A DNA stretch of 64,000 nucleotides from Frigoribacterium sp. Leaf415 (lineage in GTDB: Bacteria > Actinomycetota > Actinomycetes > Actinomycetales > Microbacteriaceae), in the NCBI RefSeq assembly GCF_001424645.1, contig NZ_LMQR01000001.1, positions 2,306,621-2,370,620 of the forward strand, read 5' to 3'. The notes beneath the pieces are model-generated. The model had not been told where the DNA came from and did not search any database. It saw only the letters and a list, made by a program, of their open reading frames with translations. Below, in pieces: positions 48,132 to 56,682 of this stretch (positions within the stretch are counted from its first letter, which is position 1; every line of letters begins with the position of its first letter). Made by a program: the position numbers and the translations under genes.

Positions 48132-51100
48132 ATGGGAAGAACCGTCTCGTCGCGCCTTCGCCTGCCCGCGATCGTCGCTGCGTCCGCCGTGCTCCTGTCC
48201 GTCATGATCGGAGTCCAGCCCGCCCAGGCCGACTCCGCACCCGCCGACCCGACGTCGCCGTCGACCCCGGCGACCGTCACAGCCGACGCGCTGCCGGCAC
48301 CGCAGATCGACGGCTCCGTGTTCTCGCAGGTCATCGTGGGCAACACCGTCTACGCCGCGGGCAAGTTCACCAAGGCGCGCCCGGCTGGTGCGGCCGCAGG
48401 GGTGAACGAGGTCCCGCGGAGCTATCTGTTGGCCTACGACATCACGACCGGCGTCTTGTCGACCAGCTTCGCGCCCGTGATCGACGGCCAGGTCAAGGCC
48501 CTCGCCGCCTCGCCCGACGGCAAGCGCCTCTACATCGGCGGCGCGTTCACCAAGGTGAACGGCGTGAACAAGTACCGCCTCGCCGCACTCGACCCGACCA
48601 CCGGCGCCCTCGTCACGAGCTGGAACCCCGGCACGAACGCGACGGTCAACGCCATCGCGGCCGTCGGCCCCACCGTCTACATCGGCGGAGTCTTCTCGAG
48701 CATCGGCAAGGACACGCGCCCGAAGGCCGCCGCGGTCACCGCGTCCAACGGCACGAACCTGCCGTGGTCGCCCCAGATCGCGGGCGGCGACGTCCTCGGC
48801 CTCGTGGCCAGCCCGGACGGCTCCAAGATCGTGCTCGGCGGCTCGTTCACCTCGGTCAACGGTTCGGCACAGCCCGGACTCGGCATGGCGATGGTGGACT
48901 CGACCACCGCCGCCAGCCTGCCTCTGCAGGCGAACGACGTCGTCCGCAACGGCGGCACGCAGTCGGCGATCTACAGTCTCAGCGCGACGGCCAACGGTTT
49001 CTACGGCTCGGGCTACACCTTCTACGGTGACGGTCGGCTCGAGGGCGCGTTCAAGGCGTCCTGGAACGGCGACCTCACGTGGGTCGAGGATTGCCACGGC
49101 GACACCTATTCGGTGGCCGCCAACAGCACCGCCGTCTTCGTCGCCGGCCACCCGCACTACTGCGGCAACATCGGCGGCCAGCCGCAGACCGACCCCTGGA
49201 CCTTCCAGCGGGCGATGGCCTTCAGCGACTCGGCCACGCAGACCGTGACGAACGACCCCTACGGCTACTACAACTTCGCGGGCACACCCGCACCGAGCAT
49301 CCTCAACTGGTTCCCCGACTTCGGGACCGGCACCTACACGGGCCTCAGCCAGGGCCCGTGGAGCGTCGCCGCCAACGACAAGTACGTGGTCTACGGCGGC
49401 GAGTTCCCCACGGTCAACGGCAAGGCACAGAACGGCCTCGTGCGCTTCGCGGTGTCGAGCCTCGCCCCGAACAAGATGGGCCCCGAGGCATCGGGAGCGC
49501 TCTTCACCCCGAACCTCGTCTCGCTGTCGTCCGGCACGGTCCGCGTCAGCTGGCAGTCCAACTGGGACAAGGACAACGCGAACCTGACGTACGCGGTGTA
49601 CCGCGACGGCGACCTCACGAACCCGGTCTACACGAAGACCACGGCGTCGACCTTCTGGAAGCGCCCCGCCCTCGGCTTCGTCGACAAGGACCTCGCCCCC
49701 GGCAGCACCCACAGCTACCGCATCCGCGCCACCGATCCGCTCGGCAACACGGTACTGGGTGACGGTGTCGACATCACCGTGACGGCCGACGCGGTCTCGC
49801 CCTACGCCAAGCAGGTCGCCGCGGACGGCGCCACGTCGCTCTGGCGCCTCGGCGAGAAGAGCGGCTCGACCGTCTACGACTGGGTCGGTTACGACGACCA
49901 GCAGGCCCAGGCCGGCGTGACGCGCGGCACCACCGGTCAGACCACGACGGACTCCGACGGCGCGAGCACCTTCTCGGGCACGGACACCGGTCTCTCGTCG
50001 ACGGCGTCGGCAATCACCGGCCCGCAGACCTTCACGGTCGAGGCCTGGTTCCGCACGACGTCGACCGCCGGCGGAAAGATCGTCGGCTTCGGCAGCAACC
50101 GCACCGGCAACTCCAACTCGTACGACCGGCACCTGTACATGGACCCCAGGGGCCGTGTCTCGTTCGGCGTGTACCCGAATGCCAGCCGCATCATCACGAG
50201 CCCGACCGCCCTGAACGACGGTCAGTGGCACCAGGTGGTCGGCACGTTGAGCTCGGCCGGTCAGTCGTTCTACGTCGACGGCAAGAAGATCGCGACCGAC
50301 GCGGGGACGACCGGCGCCCAGGACTACACGGGCTTCTGGCGCATCGGTGGCGACAACAACTGGGACGGCGCGCCCTACTTCCAGGGCGACATCGACGACG
50401 TGTCGGTGTACCCGACGGCCCTGAGCCCCCAGCAGGTCGACGGCCAGTGGGTCGCCTCGGGTCGCACGAGCACACTGCCCAAGGCACCGGCCGACGCCTA
50501 CGGCGCCCGGGTCTTCCAGGACGACCCCGAGGCGTACTTCCGACTCGACGGCGACTCGTCCGGCCTCGCGACCGACTCCTCACCGATCGGCACGAACGGC
50601 GTCTCCACCGGCGGGCTGACGACCGGCGGCCCGTCGGCCGTCGGCGGCACCGGCCGGTCGGCGACGTTCAACGGGCAGGACGCCGGCGTGGCGACCACCA
50701 CCTCGTACGACACCCCGAACAGCTACACGCTCGAGACCTGGTTCAACACGACCACGACCTCGGGCGGCAAGCTGATCGGCTTCGGCAACCAGCAGACCGG
50801 CTACAGCGGCAACTACGACCGCCACGTCTACATGGAGCAGGACGGTCGCCTGCAGTTCGGCAACTGGACCGGCCAGATGAACCTCGCGAGCAGCACGGCG
50901 AGCTACAACGACGGCCGCTGGCACCACGTGGTCGCCACGCAGGGCTCGGGCGGCATGAAGCTCTACGTGGACGGAGCCGAGGTGGGGTCGAACCCGACCA
51001 CGGCCTCCGACGGCTACCGGGGCTTCTGGCGCCTGGGCGGCGACAGCTCGTGGAACTCGGGCTCGAGCTACTGGGCCGGCAGCCTCGACGAGGCCGCCGT

Positions 51101-52847
51101 CTACGCCCGCCCCCTCGACGCCACTACGGTCGCGCAGCACTACGCGCTCGGTGCGAACAAGCCGAACGCTGCGCCCACGGCGGCCTTCACCTCGTCGGCC
51201 ACCGGTCTCGGTGCCACCTTCGACGGCAGCACCTCGGTCGACGGCGACGGCTCGATCGCCTCGTACGCCTGGGACTTCGGTGACGGCAGCGCCGCGGCGT
51301 CGGGGACCAAGCCCGCCCACACCTACGCCGCGGGCGGCACGTACACGGTCACGCTGACCGTGACCGACGACCGGGGTGCCGTCGGCACCTCGACCGCGAC
51401 CGTCACGGTGACGCCGCCCCGCGTGAACCAGGCACCCACCGCCTCGTTCGCCTCGACCGTCGACCACCTGGTCGTCGCCGTGGACGGTAGGGCATCGACC
51501 GACGCCGACGGAAGCATCGCGTCGTACCGCTGGGACTTCGGTGACGGGACGGCCGCAGCCACCGGCTCGACCACCGGACACACCTACGCCGCGGCCGGCA
51601 CCTACACCGTGACCCTCACGGTGACCGACGGCGAGGGCGCCACCGGCACCTCCACGGGCACGGTCACCGTCGCCCCGGCCCCGCCGGCGAACGTCGCCCC
51701 CACGGCGTCGTTCACGAACACCTCGACGGGTCTGGCGGTGTCGACCGACGCGTCGACCTCGGCCGACCCCGACGGGACCGTGGCCGGCTACGCCTGGACC
51801 TTCGGCGACGGCGGCACGGCCACCGGAAGGACGGCCTCGCACACGTATGCCGCCGCCGGCACGTACACCGTGACCCTCACGGTGACCGACGACAAGGGCG
51901 CCACCGGCACCTCCACGGGAACCGTCACGGTCGCGCCGATCCCGAACGCGGCCCCCACGGCGTCGTTCACGACGGCGACCGACAAGCTCTCGGTCTCCGC
52001 CGACGGACGCTCCTCGAGCGACTCCGACGGCACCGTCGCCGCCTACGCCTGGGACTTCGGTGACGGAGCCACCGCGACCGGCAGCACGACGAAGCACGAC
52101 TTCGCCGCCGCCGGAACGTACACGGTGACCCTGACGGTGACCGACGACAAGGGCGCCACCGGGACCCGCACCTCCACGGTGACGGTCACCGCGCCTCCTG
52201 TCGTCACCGCCGTGGTCAAGGACGGCTTCGGCCGCTCGGTGACGGGTGGCTGGGGCACGGCAGAGGTCGGTGGCACCTGGGCCCGCACGGGCAGCGCGTC
52301 GCAGTACGCGGTGACCGGCGGGGTCGGCACGCAGTTCCTCGGTGCTGCCGGGTGGAACACCTCGATGGCCCTCACCGGGGTCAGCTCGACCGACACCGAC
52401 CTGCGCACGAGCGTCAGCCTCGACAAGGCGGCGACGGGTGGCGGCACGTTCGTCTACGTCACCGGCCGGAAGGTCGCGACCAACTCGGAGTACCGCGCGA
52501 CCCTGCGCTACCGCTCCGACGGACGCGCGGTCGTCGCCCTCACGGCGTTCAAGGGTTCGGCCACGGGCATCAACCTGGTGGGCGAGACCCTCGTCCCCGG
52601 AACGGTGGCCCCCGGGGCGAAGCTCAACGTGCGCCTCGAGGTGAGCGGTACGGGGACGACGACGATCCGCGCCAAGGTCTGGGCGGACGGCACCACCGAG
52701 CCGACGGCCTGGACCGTGTCGGCCACCGACACGTACGCGGGGCTGCAGGCACCCGGCTGGGTCGCCCTCGGCGCCTACGCCTCGGGCAGCACCACCAACG
52801 CCCCGCAGACGGTCTCGTTCGACGACCTGAGCGTCTTCAAGCCGTGA
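48132..52847 (+). CDS. Giant secreted propeller-LamG-PKD multidomain protein
   Basis: 1571 residues, ATG with GAGG upstream. Signal peptide about 1-33 (cut after AQA). Domains in order: beta-propeller (about 50-440) with repeated GGAFTKVNG / GGVFSSIG / GGSFTSVNG blades; fibronectin-like segment (about 450-550); two LamG-like domains (about 555-780 and 789-1010) with TVEAWFRTTSTAGGKIVGFG and TLETWFNTTTTSGGKLIGFG; four PKD domains (from about 1014, 1099, 1186, 1273), each with the Y.WDFGDG-type motif; and a final beta-sandwich (about 1360-1571) shared with the beta-helix protein at 41580-44078. No anchor is seen. All modules are typical of sugar binding or adhesion, so a matrix protein is likely. 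Confidence 0.85.
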   Translation: MGRTVSSRLRLPAIVAASAVLLSVMIGVQPAQADSAPADPTSPSTPATVTADALPAPQIDGSVFSQVIVGNTVYAAGKFTKARPAGAAAGVNEVPRSYLLAYDITTGVLSTSFAPVIDGQVKALAASPDGKRLYIGGAFTKVNGVNKYRLAALDPTTGALVTSWNPGTNATVNAIAAVGPTVYIGGVFSSIGKDTRPKAAAVTASNGTNLPWSPQIAGGDVLGLVASPDGSKIVLGGSFTSVNGSAQPGLGMAMVDSTTAASLPLQANDVVRNGGTQSAIYSLSATANGFYGSGYTFYGDGRLEGAFKASWNGDLTWVEDCHGDTYSVAANSTAVFVAGHPHYCGNIGGQPQTDPWTFQRAMAFSDSATQTVTNDPYGYYNFAGTPAPSILNWFPDFGTGTYTGLSQGPWSVAANDKYVVYGGEFPTVNGKAQNGLVRFAVSSLAPNKMGPEASGALFTPNLVSLSSGTVRVSWQSNWDKDNANLTYAVYRDGDLTNPVYTKTTASTFWKRPALGFVDKDLAPGSTHSYRIRATDPLGNTVLGDGVDITVTADAVSPYAKQVAADGATSLWRLGEKSGSTVYDWVGYDDQQAQAGVTRGTTGQTTTDSDGASTFSGTDTGLSSTASAITGPQTFTVEAWFRTTSTAGGKIVGFGSNRTGNSNSYDRHLYMDPRGRVSFGVYPNASRIITSPTALNDGQWHQVVGTLSSAGQSFYVDGKKIATDAGTTGAQDYTGFWRIGGDNNWDGAPYFQGDIDDVSVYPTALSPQQVDGQWVASGRTSTLPKAPADAYGARVFQDDPEAYFRLDGDSSGLATDSSPIGTNGVSTGGLTTGGPSAVGGTGRSATFNGQDAGVATTTSYDTPNSYTLETWFNTTTTSGGKLIGFGNQQTGYSGNYDRHVYMEQDGRLQFGNWTGQMNLASSTASYNDGRWHHVVATQGSGGMKLYVDGAEVGSNPTTASDGYRGFWRLGGDSSWNSGSSYWAGSLDEAAVYARPLDATTVAQHYALGANKPNAAPTAAFTSSATGLGATFDGSTSVDGDGSIASYAWDFGDGSAAASGTKPAHTYAAGGTYTVTLTVTDDRGAVGTSTATVTVTPPRVNQAPTASFASTVDHLVVAVDGRASTDADGSIASYRWDFGDGTAAATGSTTGHTYAAAGTYTVTLTVTDGEGATGTSTGTVTVAPAPPANVAPTASFTNTSTGLAVSTDASTSADPDGTVAGYAWTFGDGGTATGRTASHTYAAAGTYTVTLTVTDDKGATGTSTGTVTVAPIPNAAPTASFTTATDKLSVSADGRSSSDSDGTVAAYAWDFGDGATATGSTTKHDFAAAGTYTVTLTVTDDKGATGTRTSTVTVTAPPVVTAVVKDGFGRSVTGGWGTAEVGGTWARTGSASQYAVTGGVGTQFLGAAGWNTSMALTGVSSTDTDLRTSVSLDKAATGGGTFVYVTGRKVATNSEYRATLRYRSDGRAVVALTAFKGSATGINLVGETLVPGTVAPGAKLNVRLEVSGTGTTTIRAKVWADGTTEPTAWTVSATDTYAGLQAPGWVALGAYASGSTTNAPQTVSFDDLSVFKP

Positions 52848-53908
52848 CCGACGTCGTCCCGGGGCACCCGAGCAGGCTCGTCGTCCAGCAGTCGTTCCCC
52901 CGACCGCGACCGACGACGAACCCCTACCTCGTGATGCTCCGGGACGCCGTCGGCGCGGTCCCCGGGGTCGAGGTGCGCACCTTCGACTGGAAGGGCGCGC
53001 TGCTCGGCCGCTACGACGTGTTCCACGTGCACTGGCCCGAGATCCTCGTCTCGGGGCAGAGCCCGCTCAAGGCTCTCGTGCGTCAGGCGTTGACCGTCGC
53101 CCTGGTGACGAAGCTGCGACTGACGCGCACCCCGATCGTCCGCACCGAGCACAACCTCGAGCTGCCGAGCGGCATCTCGCGCCGCGAGCGCGTCCTGCTG
53201 CGGTGGATCGAGCGACGCACGACGCTCTGGGTGCGGCTGAACGACGAGACGCCCGAGCACCCCGACGCCCTCGGCGCGCTCATCCCCCACGGCCACTACG
53301 TCGACTGGTTCGCGCGCTGGCCGTGGCCGTCGCGTGAGGCCGGCCGGGTGTCGTACTTCGGCTTCATCCGCCGGTACAAGGGCGTCGACGGCCTCGTCCG
53401 GGCCTTCCGTGGCGTGCGCGGCGACGACCGGCGACTGCACGCCGCCGGCAAGCCCTCGACGCCCGAGCTCGCCCATGGCCTCGAGCAGCTCGCGGCCGAC
53501 GACCCCCGGGTCAGCCTCGACCTGCGGTTCCTCGACGACGAAGCCCTCATCGACGTGGTGCGCCGGGCCGAGCTCGTCGTGCTGCCCTACCGCGAGATGC
53601 ACAACTCGGGCGGTGTGCTGACGGCCCTGTCGCTCGGCCGGCCCGTGCTCGTGCCCGCCAACGAGGTCAACGCCCGCCTGGCCGACGAGGTCGGTGCCGA
53701 CTGGGTGCGGCAGTACTCCGACGACCTCGGTCCCGACGACGTCGAGCACGCGCTGGACGCGGCCTCGCGGCTCGACGACGACGCCCGCCCCGATCTGTCG
53801 GCCCGCGACTGGGACCGTGCTGGCGAGGCGCACGTCGCGGCGTACCGTCGGGCGATCGCCGCCGTCCGCGGTCGAGGCGTCGTCGGCGGACGTCGGGTCG
53901 GCCCGTGA
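52844..53908 (+). CDS. Glycosyltransferase (GT-B type)
   Basis: 354 residues from GTG 52844, overlapping the stop of the giant protein gene as GTGA, so the two are translated together. The GT-B fold shows FHVHWPEI and TEHNLELPSG in the N-terminal half and YFGFIRRYKGVDGLVRAF, then LVVLPYREMHNSGGVLTALSLGRPVLVP in the sugar-nucleotide half, the usual E-x7-E-like region being HNSGGVLTALSLG. It is cytoplasmic or membrane-associated. Coupling to a secreted protein gene is unusual and suggests the product sugar and the protein belong to the same matrix. Confidence 0.78.
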   Translation: MTDVVPGHPSRLVVQQSFPRPRPTTNPYLVMLRDAVGAVPGVEVRTFDWKGALLGRYDVFHVHWPEILVSGQSPLKALVRQALTVALVTKLRLTRTPIVRTEHNLELPSGISRRERVLLRWIERRTTLWVRLNDETPEHPDALGALIPHGHYVDWFARWPWPSREAGRVSYFGFIRRYKGVDGLVRAFRGVRGDDRRLHAAGKPSTPELAHGLEQLAADDPRVSLDLRFLDDEALIDVVRRAELVVLPYREMHNSGGVLTALSLGRPVLVPANEVNARLADEVGADWVRQYSDDLGPDDVEHALDAASRLDDDARPDLSARDWDRAGEAHVAAYRRAIAAVRGRGVVGGRRVGP

Positions 53909-53910
53909 GG

Positions 53911-54921
53911 TCAGCCGTCGACGCGGCCGTACTCCCGGTACCCCGCGCCCCACGCGCCCGCCACCATGCCTGCGCCCCGGGCCATCGTGCGGATGCCACG
54001 AGCGCGTTGCCCCAGCGACCGTCGCCCGAGGGGGCGGGACACCGTGCCGAGCGCGTACCGGCCCAGCCCACCGACGACGCGCACGCCGCCCTTGGCCGAC
54101 AGCCGGAGGCGCGTGCCCAGTCGCGAGGCCCCTCGCGCGGACAGCATCACCGAGGTGAGGCTCCAGCCGTTGCCGCTGCTGTAGGCGCGCTGCACGACCC
54201 AGAGCCGCGTGACGCGGTGGGCGGGGACGACGTCCGTCACGACCGCCTCGGCGCACCACAGGATCGCGCCGCCGCCGGCGACCAGGCTGCGGGTGAACAA
54301 GGTGTCCTCGCCGCCGAGCTGACCGAGCGTGACGTCGAAGGTCAACCCCTGGCGGCGCACCTCGGCGAGGTCGAGCAGCAGGTTGTTGGTCGCGGCGACG
54401 TCGACGGACGTGCCGGTCGCGAGTCGGCGGCGCACGAAGAAGCGCCCCTCGACGATGAACGGCTCGGGCTCGACCTCGTACTCGCTGCGCACGGGGCCGA
54501 CGACGGCCGCGGCACCGGTCTCGGCCTGCAGGGCGACCAGCGCGCGCAGCCACTGCTCGGACGGCCGCTCGTCGTCGTCGATGAAGACCAACAGGTCGCT
54601 GTCGCCGCTCTCGGCGAGCGCCCGGTTGCGGGCCGAGGCGATGCCCGGCGTGCCCTCGACGACGTAGTGGACGGACACGGCGTCGTCCGGCTCGGCACCG
54701 TCACCCGGGCCGGCCGCGGCGAGCGCCGCCGCCTCGACGCGCTCGCGCCCCGACCCGCTCGCGTCGTTGTCGACCACGAGCACGCGCGCCTCGACGCCGA
54801 GTCCGCGCACGCTGCGGGCCTGCTCGACGAGCAGCGGCAGCACCGCGTCGAGATCACGCGGCCGGCGGAAGGTCAGCACGGCGATCGTCAGGAGGCGCGG
54901 GGCGGTCGGGTCGGTCGTCAC
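53911..54921 (-). CDS. Family 2 glycosyltransferase
   Basis: 336 residues from GTG 54921; ATG 54933 is an equal alternative, and the frame open to 55038 would cross the neighbouring start. GT-A fold: LTIAVLTFRRPRDLDAVLPLL, ARVLVVDNDASG, GIASARNRALAESGDSDLLVFIDDDERP with the metal-binding DDD, and LGGEDTLFTRSLVAGG as acceptor-side motif. The end is basic and may contact the membrane. It makes one linkage of the surface polysaccharide; donor sugar unknown. It is divergent from the next glycosyltransferase and nearly abuts the convergent GT-B gene. Confidence 0.8.
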   Translation of the reverse strand: MTTDPTAPRLLTIAVLTFRRPRDLDAVLPLLVEQARSVRGLGVEARVLVVDNDASGSGRERVEAAALAAAGPGDGAEPDDAVSVHYVVEGTPGIASARNRALAESGDSDLLVFIDDDERPSEQWLRALVALQAETGAAAVVGPVRSEYEVEPEPFIVEGRFFVRRRLATGTSVDVAATNNLLLDLAEVRRQGLTFDVTLGQLGGEDTLFTRSLVAGGGAILWCAEAVVTDVVPAHRVTRLWVVQRAYSSGNGWSLTSVMLSARGASRLGTRLRLSAKGGVRVVGGLGRYALGTVSRPLGRRSLGQRARGIRTMARGAGMVAGAWGAGYREYGRVDG

Positions 54922-54997
54922 GGCCCCCAGCATGTCAGGTCGGTGACCGGCGTCGGGTCGCTCACCGCGCCTCCTGCGGGTGGACGGGGGACGAACC

Positions 54998-55936
54998 GTG
55001 GGTGAGTCGCTCGTCGGCCTCTCGGTGGTCGTCGTCAACTACGGTTCGACCGACCTGCTGCGCCAGAACCTCGCGCCCGTCTCACGGGCGACGGAGGGCC
55101 TCGTCGTGGTCGTCGTCGACAACTGGTCGGGAGCGGCCGAGCGCGCCCGCGTGAGCGAGCTCGCCGCGGCCGAGGGCTGGCACCTCGTCGCGCCCGACGG
55201 CAACGAGGGCTTCGGCACCGGGGTCAACCTCGGCGTCGCCCGGGCCCGCGAGGCCGGGGCGCGCCACCACGTGCTGCTCAACCCGGACGCCGTCGCGGAC
55301 GCGGGGGCCCTCGTCGCCCTGCACCGCGCCTCCTCGTCCGAACCGCTGACGATGAGCGCGCCGACCGTGCTGCGCCCCGACGGCAGCGTCTGGTCGGCCG
55401 GCAGCGACCTGTACCTGGACGACGGACGCATCCGGTCACGACGACGACGACTGCCCGGTTCCCGCGTCGAGGAGTGGCTGAGCGGCGCCTGCCTCGTGCT
55501 GAGCGACGAGCTGTGGCAGCGCTGCGGCGGCTTCGACGACGACTACTTCCTGTACTGGGAGGACGTCGACCTGTCGCGCCGCGTCGTGAGTGCAGGAGGC
55601 GCGCTGCGGCTGCTCGACGACGTCACCGTCGTCCACGCCGAGGGCGGCACGCAGACCGCCGGCGGGGCCGACCGGTCGGGGCAGGCGAAGTCGGCCGGGT
55701 ACTACCGGTACAACATCCGCAACCGTCTGCTGTTCGCCGCGAAGCACCTCGGCGACGACGACCTGCGCCGATGGCGACGCCTGACCCCGTGCATCGCGTG
55801 GGAGGTGCTGCTGCAGGGCGGGCGGCGGCAGTTCGTGCGGTCGCCGGGCACGCTGCTCGTCGGGCTGCGGGCCGTGCTCGAGGGGCGTCGGATCGTCGCG
55901 GCCGAGCTGCGGCGGCGCGCCCGACCGGTGGCTTGA
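54998..55936 (+). CDS. Rhamnosyltransferase-like family 2 glycosyltransferase
   Basis: 312 residues from GTG 54998, preferred to GTG 54980 because GGGGGA lies 7 bases upstream. GT-A fold of the WbbL/rhamnosyltransferase type: VVVVNYGSTDLLRQNL, VVVDNWSG, NEGFGTGVNLG, LLNPDAVAD (the metal-binding position), then WLSGACLVLSDELWQRCGGFDDDYFLYWEDVDLSRRV, typical of rhamnosyl- and galactofuranosyl-transferases. The predicted role is adding a deoxysugar to the lipid-linked repeat. The stop lies at the edge of an AT-rich palindrome. Confidence 0.82.
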   Translation: MGESLVGLSVVVVNYGSTDLLRQNLAPVSRATEGLVVVVVDNWSGAAERARVSELAAAEGWHLVAPDGNEGFGTGVNLGVARAREAGARHHVLLNPDAVADAGALVALHRASSSEPLTMSAPTVLRPDGSVWSAGSDLYLDDGRIRSRRRRLPGSRVEEWLSGACLVLSDELWQRCGGFDDDYFLYWEDVDLSRRVVSAGGALRLLDDVTVVHAEGGTQTAGGADRSGQAKSAGYYRYNIRNRLLFAAKHLGDDDLRRWRRLTPCIAWEVLLQGGRRQFVRSPGTLLVGLRAVLEGRRIVAAELRRRARPVA

Positions 55937-55946
55937 TAAATTTATC
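55935..55946. promoter_or_regulatory. AT-rich palindrome GATAAATTTATC
   Basis: A perfect 12-base palindrome, with matching CT/AG one base further out, in a region otherwise about 70 percent GC. It starts at the last base of the rhamnosyltransferase stop. Operator or promoter -10 region is possible. Confidence 0.4.
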
Positions 55947-55980
55947 GAGCGTCGATCTGAGGGATCGTCCGCCGAGACAC

Positions 55981-56682
55981 GTGGGGGCGGTGCGGTGCGG
56001 CTGGAGCGTCTACCGCGCGCGCCGGGCGGAGTTCCTCGACGCTGGCAGGGTGCGCCGCAGGACGCTCGTGAGCGGGCTCGCCGCCATGGTCCTCGGGGCC
56101 TTCCTCGTCGTCGGTGACGCGTGCTGGGGCCTCTTCGACCGGACGGCTGCCAGCGACTCCATCGCGATCGTGCTCTTCGCGGCCGCCCTGGGCTGCGTGG
56201 TCGCGACGCTCTGCCCGGTGATCGACCGCTCGGCCGCTCCCCCGCCCGGGGCGCCCCTCGGGGACTGGCGTCGGAATGAGCGCATCGAACGCCAGTTCAC
56301 CGCGCGTCCGCCCGCGATCGGCTCCCCCACTCCTCCGCGAGCCTCGGGTAGACACGCAGCGCCGCAGCGGGCACGACCTCCCACGTGTCGAAGTCCTCTT
56401 CGGCGTGGCGCAGCTCCGCCATCGCGGGGTACTCGCCCGCCAGACCCCGGGGCCACTCCTCGAACGGATCGTCGTGGTCGCGCTGCGCCTGACCGGACTC
56501 GCGCAGCGCCTCCCGTCGCTCGTCGGACAACGGCCGGAGGACGCCCGCCTCCACGAGCCACTCGACGACCAGGGCGACGGCATCCCGGGCCAGGGTCGGC
56601 GGCCCCCCGACTCCACGCCAGGTCAGTTCGTCCGCCAGGGCCGACTCGGCCTCTCCGGCCGATGCCACCCAGGGAACGGTGA
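55981..56682 (+). CDS. Doubtful small membrane protein, 3' end unclear
   Basis: A plus-strand frame from GTG 55981 shows good G/C third-position bias and two hydrophobic stretches (LVSGLAAMVLGAFLVVGDACWGLF and SIAIVLFAAALGCVVATLCPVI) up to about 56290. After that it runs antisense to the end of the phosphatase-like gene, loses codon bias and stops only at 56682. A TGA in another frame at 56277 would end it neatly, so a frameshift or a truncated gene is possible. No ribosome site is convincing. If real, it is a two-helix membrane protein of about 100 residues. Confidence 0.35.
   Translation: MGAVRCGWSVYRARRAEFLDAGRVRRRTLVSGLAAMVLGAFLVVGDACWGLFDRTAASDSIAIVLFAAALGCVVATLCPVIDRSAAPPPGAPLGDWRRNERIERQFTARPPAIGSPTPPRASGRHAAPQRARPPTCRSPLRRGAAPPSRGTRPPDPGATPRTDRRGRAAPDRTRAAPPVARRTTAGGRPPPRATRRPGRRHPGPGSAAPRLHARSVRPPGPTRPLRPMPPRER

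Noticed and set aside
51175..52195. Regularly spaced similar blocks considered as a non-coding repeat array
   Set aside because: They are the four PKD domains of the giant secreted protein, in frame throughout.
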